The notes beneath the pieces were generated by a model that saw nothing but the letters and a program-made list of their open reading frames with translations, was not told the origin of the DNA and did no database searches. 64,000 nt of DNA from assembly GCF_000382185.1 (NCBI RefSeq), contig NZ_KB907784.1:620001-684000 (forward strand), written 5' to 3'. Position numbers and translations under genes: made by a program. Origin of the DNA: Bordetella sp. FB-8 (lineage in GTDB: Bacteria > Pseudomonadota > Gammaproteobacteria > Burkholderiales > Burkholderiaceae_B). Shown here piece after piece: positions 1 through 8,557 of the stretch; positions within the stretch are counted from its first letter, which is position 1, and each line of letters starts with the position of its first letter.

Positions 1-2
1 CC

Positions 3-527
3 TATGTGGCCGACAAACCGGCGGCCTTGCGCGAATTTCACCGTGTTCTGCGCCCCGGTGGATACCTGTCCATGGCCGAGCCCATACTGCGCGACGATGC
101 CCTGGAAGTGTGCGCGTTGAGAAAACTGATCGACAGCGGGGATGGCGCGAGCGAGGATCCCTTTTTCCCCTTGCTGCTGCGCTGGCGTTCGGCACTGTAT
201 CCGGATACGGAGGAGAAACTGCGCCAGTTTGCGCCGACAAACTTCGGCGAACGCGATCTGGTGCGCTACGCCATCGATGCAGGATTCAACGATATCCACC
301 TCGAGTTCCATGTCGATGTCAGGAACGAAGACCGGCGTCCTCCCTGGGAGGCGTTCATCAATGCTTCGCCCCACCCCCTGGCGCCAACCTTGAGCAAGGT
401 TCTCGAGGAACAGTTCACATCCGAGGAACGGTCCTTCTTCGAGCAACGGCTGCGCGCCATTTATGAACAGAGCAGTCGATTCAACATCGATCGCATAGCC
501 TGGATGACTGCGCGCAAACCCGCATAA
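3..527 (+). CDS. SAM-dependent methyltransferase, 5'-truncated by the window edge
   Basis: The reading frame is already open at base 3, so only the C-terminal ~174 residues are present. The first residues carry the post-motif-III strand typical of class I methyltransferases of the UbiE/Methyltransf_11 kind (FHRVLRPGGYLSMAEP). The glycine-rich SAM-binding motif I would lie upstream of the window. The GTG at position 6 is inside this conserved strand and is not a real start. The substrate cannot be told from this fragment. The family assignment is firm and the function is open. Confidence 0.8.
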   Translation, partial: YVADKPAALREFHRVLRPGGYLSMAEPILRDDALEVCALRKLIDSGDGASEDPFFPLLLRWRSALYPDTEEKLRQFAPTNFGERDLVRYAIDAGFNDIHLEFHVDVRNEDRRPPWEAFINASPHPLAPTLSKVLEEQFTSEERSFFEQRLRAIYEQSSRFNIDRIAWMTARKPA

Positions 528-582
528 TCATGATACGGTCCAGGGCCACCGGAAAACCGGACCGGGCCGACCCGAACCCGAC

Positions 583-866
583 ATGAGTCCGTCACCTGCG
601 GCCCGCGGTCGCGCTGCGGCAGAAGTCTTCGCCATCTTCCTAAGGCTGGGGCGGACCTGCTTCGGCGGCCCCATTGCCCACCTCGGCTACTTCCGGCGCG
701 AGTTCGTCGAGCGCCGGCGTTGGCTCGACGACGCGGCGTTTTCCGATCTGGTCGGCCTATGCCAGTTCCTGCCCGGTTCGGCGAGCAGCCAGACGGGATT
801 CTCGATCGGCCTTCTCAGGGGCGGATGGCTGGGCGGTCTGGCGCTCTCGGTGTTCCTGGGCTTTCG
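583..866 (+). pseudogene. Chromate transporter (ChrA) N-terminal remnant
   Basis: About 93 codons match the N-terminus of CHR-family chromate transporters: an FLRLG..CFGGP-type opening, then a GYFRREFVERRRWLDD stretch, then LCQFLPGSASSQ and GLLRGGWLGGL. A full ChrA has about 400 residues with two repeats, but here the match stops in the second helix. The frame then runs a few more codons and ends at a stop at 904-906. The following bases belong to a different family in another frame. It is therefore a 3'-deleted relic rather than a working pump. Confidence 0.75.
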
Positions 867-1151
867 CAAGCGGATCTGGCCGGCGCCATGCGGTGCGGCG
901 CCGTGAGCGACATCGTCTATCAAGGCCTGCTGCAGCGCGTGGCGGCCTGCGCAGCCGTGCAGGCCGCATGCGAACGCATCCACAATACGCCGGCGCCCTT
1001 CGCCTATTCCCTGCTGCTGCACCGCACGGCCTGGCTGTTCTGCCTGCTGCTGCGGTCCATCGTTCGCACCATCGAGATCGACCTGCTCGACGGCCTGGGC
1101 GTGCGCCCCCTGCCCCAGCCCTTGAGTCCCAGCAATTATGTGCTGCGTTGA
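864..1151 (+). pseudogene. Bestrophin-like (UPF0187) remnant with internal deletion
   Basis: From about base 864 a second frame reads AMRCGAVSDIVYQGLLQRV, then AACERIHNTPAPFAYSLLLHRT, and ends TIEIDLLDGLG..PLPQPLSPSNYVLR. These are the middle and extreme C-terminal blocks of bacterial bestrophin-family membrane proteins. The family normally has two more membrane segments and a loop between LFCLLL and TIEIDLL. Here the blocks are joined directly near 1050-1065, so an internal deletion removed them. The N-terminal half is absent and replaced by the chrA relic. It cannot be a functional channel. Confidence 0.7.
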
Positions 1152-1280
1152 TCCGACGCCCGCCTTAATCTTCAGTTAATGGTCCCGCGGGTAGGCTTGC
1201 CGTGTTTTTTCGTGCGGCTGCTGAAAGCAGGAGCAAGACCGTCATGCCGTCCACCTGATCGAACCGGGAAAACCGAAGAA

Positions 1281-2486
1281 ATGTCATTCCATGCATCGCA
1301 TGCCGAACGGATCCGCATCCCCAGAACGGTGCTAATGCTCGGGTTCGTCAGCCTCTTCATGGATCTTTCGTCCGAGCTGATCCATGCCCTGCTGCCCATC
1401 TTTCTCGTCACCACCATGGGAATGAGCGTGAGCGCGCTGGGCGTGCTCGAGGGAGCCGCCGAAGCCACCGGGATGATCGTCAAGATTTTCTCCGGCGCCA
1501 TCAGCGACTGGCTGCGCAGGCGCAAGGCACTGCTGCTGGCCGGTTACGGGCTGGCCGCCCTCTCCAAGCCGTTTTTCCCGATGGCGCAAACACCGGCGAT
1601 GGTAATCGCCGCAAGACTGGCCGACCGAGTGGGCAAGGGCATCCGCGGCGCACCGCGTGACGCTCTTGTGGCGGACGTCGCCCCGCCCGAGATCCGAGGC
1701 GCATGCTTTGGCCTGAGGCAGTCGATGGATACGGTGGGCGCGTTCGCCGGGCCGCTCGCGGCCATCGCCCTGATGTTCTGGTTCCACGATCACATCCGTG
1801 CCGTCTTGTGGTTTGCGGTTCTGCCCGCGTTCATCGCAGTCGGTCTGATTGCGTTCGGCATCAAGGAGCCGTCCGGCGCGCAGACCTCGGGCCGCTTCCG
1901 CTCGCCCCTGTCCTGGGGAACGCTGCGCGCGTTTTCGCCGCGCTATTGGTTCGTGGTGGTGCTGGGTTCGGCCTTCACCCTGACCCGTTTCAGCGAGGCG
2001 TTCCTTGTCCTGCGCGCGCAGCAAACCGGAATGGACATTGCCTGGATCCCCGGTGTGATGGTGGTCATGAGCCTGGCCTACTCGCTGACCGCATACCCTG
2101 TCGGCGCCTTGTCGGACCGCATCGACCGCAGGATGCTCCTTGCCTTGGGACTGGTGCTGCTGATCGCGGCCGATCTGCTGCTGGGCGCCGGCACATCGGT
2201 CGGCACGGTACTTGCCGGCGTGGCCCTGTGGGGACTGCACATGGGATTCACGCAAGGCATACTCGCCGCGATGGTCGCCGAAACGGCGCCCAAGGCGCTG
2301 CGCGGCAACGCATTTGGCCTTTTCAATCTTTTCAGCGGCCTTTGCATGCTGCTGGCGAGCGTGATGGCCGGCTGGCTATGGGACCGCCATGGCGCGCCAG
2401 CCACCTTTTTCGCCGGGGCCGCCCTGGCTGCCGTCGCGCTCGCAATGTGCCGCTACGCGCCCCGTCTGGCGCGGGAAGACCACTGA
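1281..2486 (+). CDS. MFS transporter
   Basis: A 401-residue membrane protein with about 12 predicted helices. The loop between helices 2 and 3 carries the MFS signature (GAISDWLRRRKALLLAGYG), repeated more weakly in the second half (GALSDRIDRRMLLALG). A DRVGKGIRGAPRDALVAD stretch is typical of the drug/multi-substrate efflux branch. The ATG at 1281 is chosen because the family match begins shortly after it, whereas upstream in-frame codons look non-coding. The PAP2 gene starts 26 bases downstream on the same strand, so co-transcription is likely. Substrate unknown. Confidence 0.88.
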   Translation: MSFHASHAERIRIPRTVLMLGFVSLFMDLSSELIHALLPIFLVTTMGMSVSALGVLEGAAEATGMIVKIFSGAISDWLRRRKALLLAGYGLAALSKPFFPMAQTPAMVIAARLADRVGKGIRGAPRDALVADVAPPEIRGACFGLRQSMDTVGAFAGPLAAIALMFWFHDHIRAVLWFAVLPAFIAVGLIAFGIKEPSGAQTSGRFRSPLSWGTLRAFSPRYWFVVVLGSAFTLTRFSEAFLVLRAQQTGMDIAWIPGVMVVMSLAYSLTAYPVGALSDRIDRRMLLALGLVLLIAADLLLGAGTSVGTVLAGVALWGLHMGFTQGILAAMVAETAPKALRGNAFGLFNLFSGLCMLLASVMAGWLWDRHGAPATFFAGAALAAVALAMCRYAPRLAREDH

Positions 2487-2512
2487 CACATCCACCGTCC
2501 AGAAAAAATTCC

Positions 2513-3115
2513 ATGCATGTATTCGAACCGCTGAATCGGGTTCTCTTTCTCGTGCTCAACGGCACGCCCGCAACGCCGCATTGGCTCGTCTTTGCCGGCA
2601 TTTTCATTGCCAACGACCTGATCTGGCTGGCCCCGGCCATGCTCGTATACCTGTGGCTGACGGGTAACGGCCTGCGCCGGGAGCTTGCCGTGCGCGCCTG
2701 TTGCGTCGGTTTCCTGGCCCTGGGAATCAATCAGCTGATCGGAATGGCCTGGTACCACCCGCGGCCGTTCGTCATCGGGCTGGGCCATGCGTTTCTCGCG
2801 CACGCGCCCGACTCGTCGTTCCCAAGCGATCATGTCACCCTGCTTTCGTCGCTTGCATTCACGTTCTTGCTTGGCGGGGAGCGGCGCCTGGGACTGCTCG
2901 CGCTGATCGCGGACCTTGCCGTTGCCTGGGCCCGCGTCTTTGTCGGCGTACATTTTCCGTTCGACATGATAGGCGCGGCACTTGTCGCCTGTTTGGCCTA
3001 CGGCCTGGTCAGGCCATGCTGGAATATGGCGGGCCTTGCCGCGACTGGCATGCTGATAGCGCTGTACCGGAAATTGCTGGCCCTGCCTATTAGGCGGCGA
3101 TGGCTGCGGCCCTAG
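2513..3115 (+). CDS. PAP2-family phosphatase, probable undecaprenyl-diphosphatase (BcrC type)
   Basis: A 200-residue membrane protein with the three phosphatase motifs of the PAP2 superfamily: WYHPRPF, then SSFPSDHVT (catalytic His after PSD), then RVFVGVHFPFD. The N-terminal region (FEPLNRVLFLVLNGT) and the five to six hydrophobic segments fit BcrC-type undecaprenyl-pyrophosphate phosphatases, which recycle the lipid carrier for cell-wall synthesis and can give bacitracin tolerance. The exact substrate is inferred. The gene ends 10 bases before the convergent ArsB-like gene. Confidence 0.85.
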   Translation: MHVFEPLNRVLFLVLNGTPATPHWLVFAGIFIANDLIWLAPAMLVYLWLTGNGLRRELAVRACCVGFLALGINQLIGMAWYHPRPFVIGLGHAFLAHAPDSSFPSDHVTLLSSLAFTFLLGGERRLGLLALIADLAVAWARVFVGVHFPFDMIGAALVACLAYGLVRPCWNMAGLAATGMLIALYRKLLALPIRRRWLRP

Positions 3116-3125
3116 CGGCCCAACG

Positions 3126-4388
3126 TCAAAAAAAACCGGTAGACACCAGCGCGACGAGCAAAGTCGGCAGCATGACCGCCGCGCCCAGCTTGAGGAATGC
3201 CAAGGCCTTCACTTCGACCCCCTCCCTCCTCAATGCCGCCAGCCAGAGTATGGTGGCCAACGATCCGGTCACGGACAGATTGGGTCCCAGATCGATGCCG
3301 ACCAGGACCGCATTCAACACATGGGCGGGCGCATGCGCCGCGGCAACGGTATTGCCCGCGATCAGGCCGGCCGGAAGATTGTTGATCAGATTACTGGCAA
3401 GCGCGACGAACAAACCCGACAGCAAACCCGCATGCTGCGCAGACTGCGCCGATACGGTGCCCAGAACATGGGCAAGCCAGGCAATGACGCCCGTGCGCGC
3501 TAGGCCCTCGACCAGCACGAAGAGACCGGCGACCAGCGGCAGGACAGACCACGATATCTCGGCGAGATAATCCCACTGAAGATGGCGCTTCTGTATGCAG
3601 ACCCCCAGGAATACGGCGATTCCCGCGACGAAAGTCGGCCATCCCAGGGACACGCCCAGCGCCGAGGCGGCCAGCATCACCGCGGCCATCAGGACTATCC
3701 CCCATCCTGTTGCCTTGCCCGCGGCGCTGAGCCTGGGAACCTGCGGCTGCTTGTCCAGGCTCTGGACCAGCGATTCGCGCAGCAGCACGCGCAGAATCAG
3801 ATAGGTAAGGACAATAGACAGCGCGGAGGGCAGCAGGAAGCGCGAAAGCCACTGGCCCAGAGACGGCATGTTCTCGCCGAAGATGACCAGGTTGGCGGGA
3901 TTGGAGATCGGCAGCACGAAACTTGCGGCATTCGCGACAAACGCGCAGATATACAGGTATGGCAGGGGTTTCCTGGCATTGACGGTGCGCACGACGGCCA
4001 GCACGGCCGGCGTCAGCACCACGGCGGTCGCATCGTTGGACATCAGCACGGTCACGACGGTGCCGACGCAGTACAGAAGAAAGAACAGGCGGGTCGCCGA
4101 ACCGTCCGCCCTGCGCGCCGCGAGCACCGCCATGTAATCGAACAGTCCTTCCTTGCGCGCAAGCTCGGAGGCCAGCATCATGCCGACGAGAAACAGATAG
4201 ACATCCGTGCCCTTGCCGACCGCGTGCAGCGCATCCAGCCACGGCAGCCTGCCAAGAAGACAAAGCAGCAGCGCGCCCAGCACAGCCCAGACTGCCTCCG
4301 GCAGCCGGAACGGCCGGGTAATGACACCCAGCGCGGAAACAGCCGCAATGGCCCAGACGGGAAATGGGGAATTGAGAGTAGAGGTCAT
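3126..4388 (-). CDS. arsB: ArsB/NhaD-family anion transporter
   Basis: A 420-residue protein with about 11 hydrophobic segments, the usual size for ArsB (about 430). Family blocks visible are GTDVYLFLVGMM, LMSNDATAVVLTPAVL, FVLPISNPANLVIFG and NLINNLPAGL. ArsB extrudes arsenite or antimonite using the membrane potential. No arsR, arsC or arsH lies near, so a role in metalloid resistance is not proven and another anion is possible. It starts 16 bases after the stop of the sensor kinase gene and is likely co-transcribed with it. Confidence 0.78.
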   Translation of the reverse strand: MTSTLNSPFPVWAIAAVSALGVITRPFRLPEAVWAVLGALLLCLLGRLPWLDALHAVGKGTDVYLFLVGMMLASELARKEGLFDYMAVLAARRADGSATRLFFLLYCVGTVVTVLMSNDATAVVLTPAVLAVVRTVNARKPLPYLYICAFVANAASFVLPISNPANLVIFGENMPSLGQWLSRFLLPSALSIVLTYLILRVLLRESLVQSLDKQPQVPRLSAAGKATGWGIVLMAAVMLAASALGVSLGWPTFVAGIAVFLGVCIQKRHLQWDYLAEISWSVLPLVAGLFVLVEGLARTGVIAWLAHVLGTVSAQSAQHAGLLSGLFVALASNLINNLPAGLIAGNTVAAAHAPAHVLNAVLVGIDLGPNLSVTGSLATILWLAALRREGVEVKALAFLKLGAAVMLPTLLVALVSTGFF

Positions 4389-4404
4389 TCTTCAAGCTGC
4401 AGGG

Positions 4405-5760
4405 CTATGTTGTTGGGGGTATGCCGGCAAGAGGCATCCGTATCTCGACGCTCAAGCCGGCTTGCCTAGCCTCGTCGGAAAATCCGAGTCGGATGGTCGC
4501 ACCGATGCGGTTGGCCGTCGCCTTGACGATGGCCAGGCCCAGGCCCGAGCCGATCTGCTCGCTGCCCAGCGAACGATAAAACGAATCGAACACCCGCTCC
4601 CGCTCCGCTTCGGGAATCCCCGGACCGGTGTCCTGAACGCGCAGTAAGGCGCATCCCTCGGACACGCATACCGAAAGATCGACTCGGCCGTCTTCGGGTG
4701 TATAGCGGATGGCGTTATCGACCAGATTGCGGACCAGGGCGATCATATCCAATTCGCTGCTGAGCACCTTGGCGTCCTGCGCGCCTTCGACGCCGATATC
4801 GATGCGCTTGGCACGCGCCAAGGGCATGAGATCTTCCAGGACACGGCGATAAATAGCCTGGACGGACAGAGGCGATGCCGGCAGCGCGATGGACGATTGC
4901 GCCCGGGCCAGCCCCAAGAGCTGGTCAAGCATTTTCCTGCCGCGCTCTATCCCCTGGCGCAGCACCGCCACCCGTTCATGAGCCTGCTCGGACATTTCGG
5001 CATCCGCCAGGCGCTCCACCTGCAACGACAGCGCCGTCAATGGCGAGCGCAGTTCGTGCGCCGCATCCGCGATGAAGCGGCGCTGTGTTTCCATGGATCG
5101 GGAAACGCGGGAAAACAGGCGGTTGATTGCCACGATGAAGGGTCGGATTTCGCCGGGCACCCGATCATCCTCAATGGCATGAAGCGCCTGCTCCGAGCGC
5201 TGGTCGATTTCCAGCGATAGCGCGACGACGGGCCTGAGCATCTTGCGCACCAGGTCGGCGACGATCCACAGCAGCACCGGCACCAGGACCAGGAGCGGCA
5301 TCACGGTGCGCAGCGCACCGTCATAGGCGATTTCGTCGCGAAACGCCGCTTCCTGGGCCACCACGATCCGTTCGCCGGCAGGCGTGGTTCTGACCAGTAC
5401 GCGAAACGCCTCGTTGCCGACACTCAGGGTCTGCAACCCGTCAGACAGCGTGGGCGGCAGATCGAGAGGCCCTCCCTCATCCACCCCCCTGGACGACTTG
5501 CTGCCCGAATCCAGGCTTTGGACGATCACGCGCGACTCTTCGTTTCCGTCCTGAAGATGAACGACGGACGACAGAACCCGGCCGTCCGCGAGTTGCGCCA
5601 CCTGGCGCAGGACATCGTCCTGCAACTCGTGCGCTTCGTCGAGGGCGGAGAGAAACGAAAACAGGCCCGCCACGACGGCCACCACAAGAATGGCCGCCGA
5701 CAGGACAAACGACAATTTGCGCTGGATCGATGCATTCAGCCGTTTGAGGAAACCATCCAT
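4405..5760 (-). CDS. Two-component sensor histidine kinase
   Basis: 451 residues in the TctE/QseC layout. There is an N-terminal membrane segment (about 18-40), a periplasmic sensor stretch, a second membrane segment (about 150-170) and a HAMP-like linker. The dimerisation box FIADAAHELRSPLTAL holds the phospho-accepting His near residue 235. The ATPase lobe has the N box (LVRNLVDNAIRYTP), G1 (VQDTGPGIPEAE) and G2 (GSGLGLAIVK). All catalytic motifs are intact. The start overlaps the end of the response regulator gene by 25 bases, showing translational coupling. The signal is unknown. Confidence 0.92.
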   Translation of the reverse strand: MDGFLKRLNASIQRKLSFVLSAAILVVAVVAGLFSFLSALDEAHELQDDVLRQVAQLADGRVLSSVVHLQDGNEESRVIVQSLDSGSKSSRGVDEGGPLDLPPTLSDGLQTLSVGNEAFRVLVRTTPAGERIVVAQEAAFRDEIAYDGALRTVMPLLVLVPVLLWIVADLVRKMLRPVVALSLEIDQRSEQALHAIEDDRVPGEIRPFIVAINRLFSRVSRSMETQRRFIADAAHELRSPLTALSLQVERLADAEMSEQAHERVAVLRQGIERGRKMLDQLLGLARAQSSIALPASPLSVQAIYRRVLEDLMPLARAKRIDIGVEGAQDAKVLSSELDMIALVRNLVDNAIRYTPEDGRVDLSVCVSEGCALLRVQDTGPGIPEAERERVFDSFYRSLGSEQIGSGLGLAIVKATANRIGATIRLGFSDEARQAGLSVEIRMPLAGIPPTT

Positions 5761-6401
5761 CCCACTCCCCTGACGTTCTTGACGATCTCGCTGCCCAGCT
5801 TGCGGCGCAACGCATGGATCAAATACTCGACGGCGTTGCTCTCGACTTCTTCGCCCCAGCCGTAAATGCGATCCTCAAGTTCGCTGCGCGACAGAATGGC
5901 GCCGGGCCGCGCCAGCAGGGCGTGCAACAGCGAAAACTCGCGGCCGCTCAAAAGCACCGCAGCGCCACCCTGGACGCCGGCCTGCTTGGTGGCCGGATCA
6001 AGCCATACTTCGCCGTTGCCGAGCAAGGGAGCGGCGCTGCCGCCCTTGCGACGCAGCACGGCCCGCATGCGGGCCAGCAACTCCGCCATCTCGAAAGGCT
6101 TGAGTACGTAATCGTCGGCGCCGCCATCCAGGCCGCGCAGGCGATCATCCAGTTCATCGCGAGCCGTGATGATCAGCAAAGGAACCGGGTTGTCCTGGGC
6201 ACGGATGCTGGCCAATACTTCCAGGCCGTCCCTGCCGGGCAGGCCCAGGTCGAGCAGTATCAAGTCATAGTGCTGGCAGCTGAGCGTGGTGAGCGCCGTT
6301 TGCCCGTTCTTGACCCAGTCCGCCGCATAGGACGCATCTTTCAACGCGCTCTGGATCGCGGCGCCGATCATCGGATCGTCCTCGACCAGCAATACCCGCA
6401 T
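5736..6401 (-). CDS. OmpR/PhoB-family response regulator
   Basis: 221 residues: a receiver domain (1-120) with acidic residues D8/D9, phospho-acceptor D51 in LILLDLGLPGRDG and the conserved Lys in YVLKPFEMAELLAR, then a winged-helix DNA-binding domain (LSGREFSLLHALLARPG ... VEYLIHALRRKLG). This is the QseB/TctD-like branch. The ATG at 6401 is chosen because MRVLLVEDD is the canonical start; the open frame further upstream is non-coding. It pairs with the overlapping kinase and may control the neighbouring membrane-protein gene or the ArsB-like gene. Confidence 0.92.
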   Translation of the reverse strand: MRVLLVEDDPMIGAAIQSALKDASYAADWVKNGQTALTTLSCQHYDLILLDLGLPGRDGLEVLASIRAQDNPVPLLIITARDELDDRLRGLDGGADDYVLKPFEMAELLARMRAVLRRKGGSAAPLLGNGEVWLDPATKQAGVQGGAAVLLSGREFSLLHALLARPGAILSRSELEDRIYGWGEEVESNAVEYLIHALRRKLGSEIVKNVRGVGWMVSSNG

Positions 6402-6502
6402 TTGCCCTCTCTTCAGGTTGTGTGCTTCGGATACGCCGCTTGGCGGACATGAAGATGCCCTGCCGCTGGCCGCGGCCTCAAGCGTACCCGAAGCCGCGCG
6501 GA

Positions 6503-7285
6503 TTATTCCGAAACTTCGCCGCGCCTGGCCGAATCCACGCCGATCTGTGCGGTGGCCACCAGCAGGACGATCACCGACAGAAACAAAGCACTGGTCCACG
6601 CCGTCCCCATGCCCAGTCCGCCATCGGCCCTGGCCTGCGTGAGCAGGTCGCCCAGGGACGCGCCGAAGGGGCGGGTCAGGATGTAGCCGATCCAGAAAGT
6701 GAGCACCGCGTTGCCGCCCAGGCGCCAGGCGGCATAGGTAATGGCGATAAGTAGGCCGAATACGGCCGCCCCCCGGCCAAAGCCCAGGCCCAGTGCCTCG
6801 GTTGCCAGGTCGCCGGCGGCGGTACCCAGCGCGAAAGTACACAGGATGGCAGTCCAATAGAACAGCTCGCGGCGCCGTGTCACGATGTCATGAATGGACA
6901 AGGTGTTTTCGACCCGGTGCCAGACCAAGAAGATGACCATGAGCGCCACGGCGAATACCGAGGTGCTGAGGTACAGGCTGACGCCCAGTCCGTCGGTCAA
7001 CAGATCCGTGATCTGGGTTCCGACCACGCTCACCAGCACCACGGTGAGCCAGTAGATCCACGGCGTGTAGCGCCGGGTGCGCAATTGCAGCCACAAGGCG
7101 CCGGCCAGCAGCGCGGCCATCACCAGACTGGTCGCGACCAGGCCCCAGCCCGCGGTGACTGCCAGGAAGTCGGCGCCCGTTTCGCCCACGGTGGTGGACA
7201 TTATCTTGATGACCCAGAACGACAACGCGACTTGAGGAACCTTGCTGAGCCAGCCGGTCGGCCTGGCTGTGATCGCTGTATTCAT
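6503..7285 (-). CDS. COG4705-type integral membrane protein with internal repeats
   Basis: 260 residues with about eight hydrophobic helices. A short motif recurs four times at even spacing: KIMSTTVGETGADFL, TQITDLLTDGLGVSLYL, GTAAGDLATEALGLGFG and ILTRPFGASLGDLLTQ, so the protein looks like an internal repeat of a two-helix unit with conserved acidic residues in the membrane. This matches the uncharacterised COG4705 group as I remember it. An acidic intramembrane repeat suggests cation binding or transport, but that is inference. It lies 101 bases upstream of the response regulator on the same strand. Confidence 0.75.
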   Translation of the reverse strand: MNTAITARPTGWLSKVPQVALSFWVIKIMSTTVGETGADFLAVTAGWGLVATSLVMAALLAGALWLQLRTRRYTPWIYWLTVVLVSVVGTQITDLLTDGLGVSLYLSTSVFAVALMVIFLVWHRVENTLSIHDIVTRRRELFYWTAILCTFALGTAAGDLATEALGLGFGRGAAVFGLLIAITYAAWRLGGNAVLTFWIGYILTRPFGASLGDLLTQARADGGLGMGTAWTSALFLSVIVLLVATAQIGVDSARRGEVSE

Positions 7286-7637
7286 GGTGATCTCCTGCCG
7301 AAGTAAAAAGTGTGTCGGCAGTCTGTCCAGGCCGGCTTAGCCCAGGCATAGGACTCGCAGAGGCGCGCCGCGCGCGCTGAATATGAATATTGCATCGGCC
7401 AGCGGTTGAAAGACTTGCGTGCTGCTCAAATATCGTGATATTCTTGCAAAGATAGATTCGCACTATGCCGCTTTTCCCAAGGTCTTTCTGCAGCCCCGCT
7501 GGTCATACTCTTTGGCCTTACCGCGCGAGCGGCTCGCTACAGCATCCCCATTGATTGCGTTTGAGTGTTTCTGTCCCCGTCGGCGTTCTGCCTTCGGGGT
7601 AGGCGCGTTTTTAAATTTCATCCCAAAAGGAAACACC
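7286..7637. other. Divergent intergenic region and long cold-shock leader
   Basis: 352 bases without a convincing gene between the membrane protein (minus) and the cold-shock gene (plus). The right half would be the 5' leader of the cold-shock mRNA; long structured leaders are usual for cspA-type genes. A short palindrome TATCGTGATA lies near 7434-7443, and a G+C-rich foldback lies near 7575-7600, about 40 bases before the start. I see no clear sigma-70 pair that I would defend. Confidence 0.4.
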
Positions 7638-7850
7638 ATGACCACTCAAACCGGCACCGTCAAATGGTTCAACGACGAGAAGGGCTTCGGCTTCATCGCC
7701 CCGACCGACGGCTCCAAGGACCTGTTCGCGCACTTCAGTGAGATCCGCAGCGAAGGCGGCTTCCGCTCCCTGGCCGAAGGCTCGACCGTGGAGTTCGAAG
7801 TCAAGGAGGGCCCCAAGGGTCCGCAAGCGACCAACATCCGGGTATGCTGA
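7638..7850 (+). CDS. Cold-shock protein (CspA family)
   Basis: 70 residues forming a single cold-shock domain. RNP1 (KGFGFIAP) and RNP2 (DLFAHFSEI) are both present after the typical [12 protein letters not shown] start. These small OB-fold proteins bind single-stranded RNA and DNA and melt RNA structure, so they act as RNA chaperones. The start has the spaced purine stretch AAAAGGAAACACC in front. A strong hairpin follows the stop. The next genes are a small protein and an IF-1-like gene, so the group may be a cold or growth-resumption module. Confidence 0.95.
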   Translation: MTTQTGTVKWFNDEKGFGFIAPTDGSKDLFAHFSEIRSEGGFRSLAEGSTVEFEVKEGPKGPQATNIRVC

Positions 7851-7867
7851 ACTAGACTTCATAACCC

Positions 7868-7898
7868 AAGCAAAGGGAATGGTTCGTTCCCTTTGCTT
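7868..7898 (+). terminator. Hairpin after cold-shock gene
   Basis: A perfect 12-base-pair stem (AAGCAAAGGGAA / TTCCCTTTGCTT) with a 7-base loop starts 18 bases after the cold-shock stop codon. No U-tract follows, so it may act as an mRNA 3'-end stabiliser or a weak terminator. Confidence 0.6.
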
Positions 7899-7954
7899 GC
7901 AAACCGCGCCAAGACGGTTTCTTCCGATCAAGGCGCACACCTCAAAAAGACTAC

Positions 7955-8167
7955 ATGCAAAATAATATTGAGGCCGGGCGTTACCTTGTCTCCCCTATCA
8001 TTTCCCCTCACACCGATGGCGGCTTTAGCGCCTCGGTTTCCATCCGATCAGGCCGCGGAACGGGCACCACGGACCGCATCATGCGCTTCTTGCCCCGCTT
8101 TCCCAGCCACAAGGCGGCGCTGCGCTACGCAACCGCCGAAGGCTTGAGCTGGGTGAGCAATCACTGA
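7955..8167 (+). CDS. Small conserved-looking protein of unknown function
   Basis: A 70-residue frame between the cold-shock and IF-1-like genes. It reads [29 protein letters not shown], then a short charged middle and a C-terminal segment [17 protein letters not shown] that looks like an alpha helix. The beta-strand, linker and helix pattern resembles small stress-associated proteins found near cold-shock genes in Burkholderiales, but I cannot name the family. The ribosome site is weak (a purine stretch AAAAAGA before the ATG). Coding is likely from codon usage and position. Confidence 0.55.
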   Translation: MQNNIEAGRYLVSPIISPHTDGGFSASVSIRSGRGTGTTDRIMRFLPRFPSHKAALRYATAEGLSWVSNH

Positions 8168-8247
8168 TCGCAACGCATACCCCGAGTCCGACACAGCGCC
8201 CATGCACATGGCCCGGACTTCCCCTTCATACACATAGGAGCATCCGG

Positions 8248-8511
8248 ATGGCCAAAGAAGAACTCATCGAAATGCAGGGCCTCGTCAACGAAGTGCTGCC
8301 CGATTCCCGGTTCCGCGTAACGCTGGACAACGGGCATCAGGTCGTTGCCTACACCGGCGGCAAGATGCGCAAGCACCACATCCGCATCCTGGCCGGCGAC
8401 AAGGTTTCGCTGGAGATGTCGCCCTACGATCTAACAAAGGGACGCATCACCTTCCGGCATCTCGAGCGCCGCGCCGATAGCGCTCCGCCGCGGCGCACAT
8501 TTCGCAGGTAA
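8248..8511 (+). CDS. infA: Translation initiation factor IF-1 paralogue
   Basis: 87 residues. The first 72 align with IF-1: [22 protein letters not shown], the OB-fold core, and the [29 protein letters not shown] signature. IF-1 binds the ribosomal A site and helps initiator tRNA selection. The basic C-terminal tail ([12 protein letters not shown]) is longer than in the usual ribosomal-protein-operon copy. Betaproteobacteria often have a second infA linked to cold-shock genes, and this copy sits beside one rather than among ribosomal genes. The start has GGAG seven bases upstream. Confidence 0.92.
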   Translation: MAKEELIEMQGLVNEVLPDSRFRVTLDNGHQVVAYTGGKMRKHHIRILAGDKVSLEMSPYDLTKGRITFRHLERRADSAPPRRTFRR

Positions 8512-8557
8512 CCCCGCGGCTCCTGCCTTAGGACTGTTCGGCGGCCTGCCGCAGCCT

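Noticed and set aside
3126..4388. Complete arsenic resistance operon
   Set aside because: Only an ArsB-like carrier is present; no arsR, arsC or other ars gene is near.
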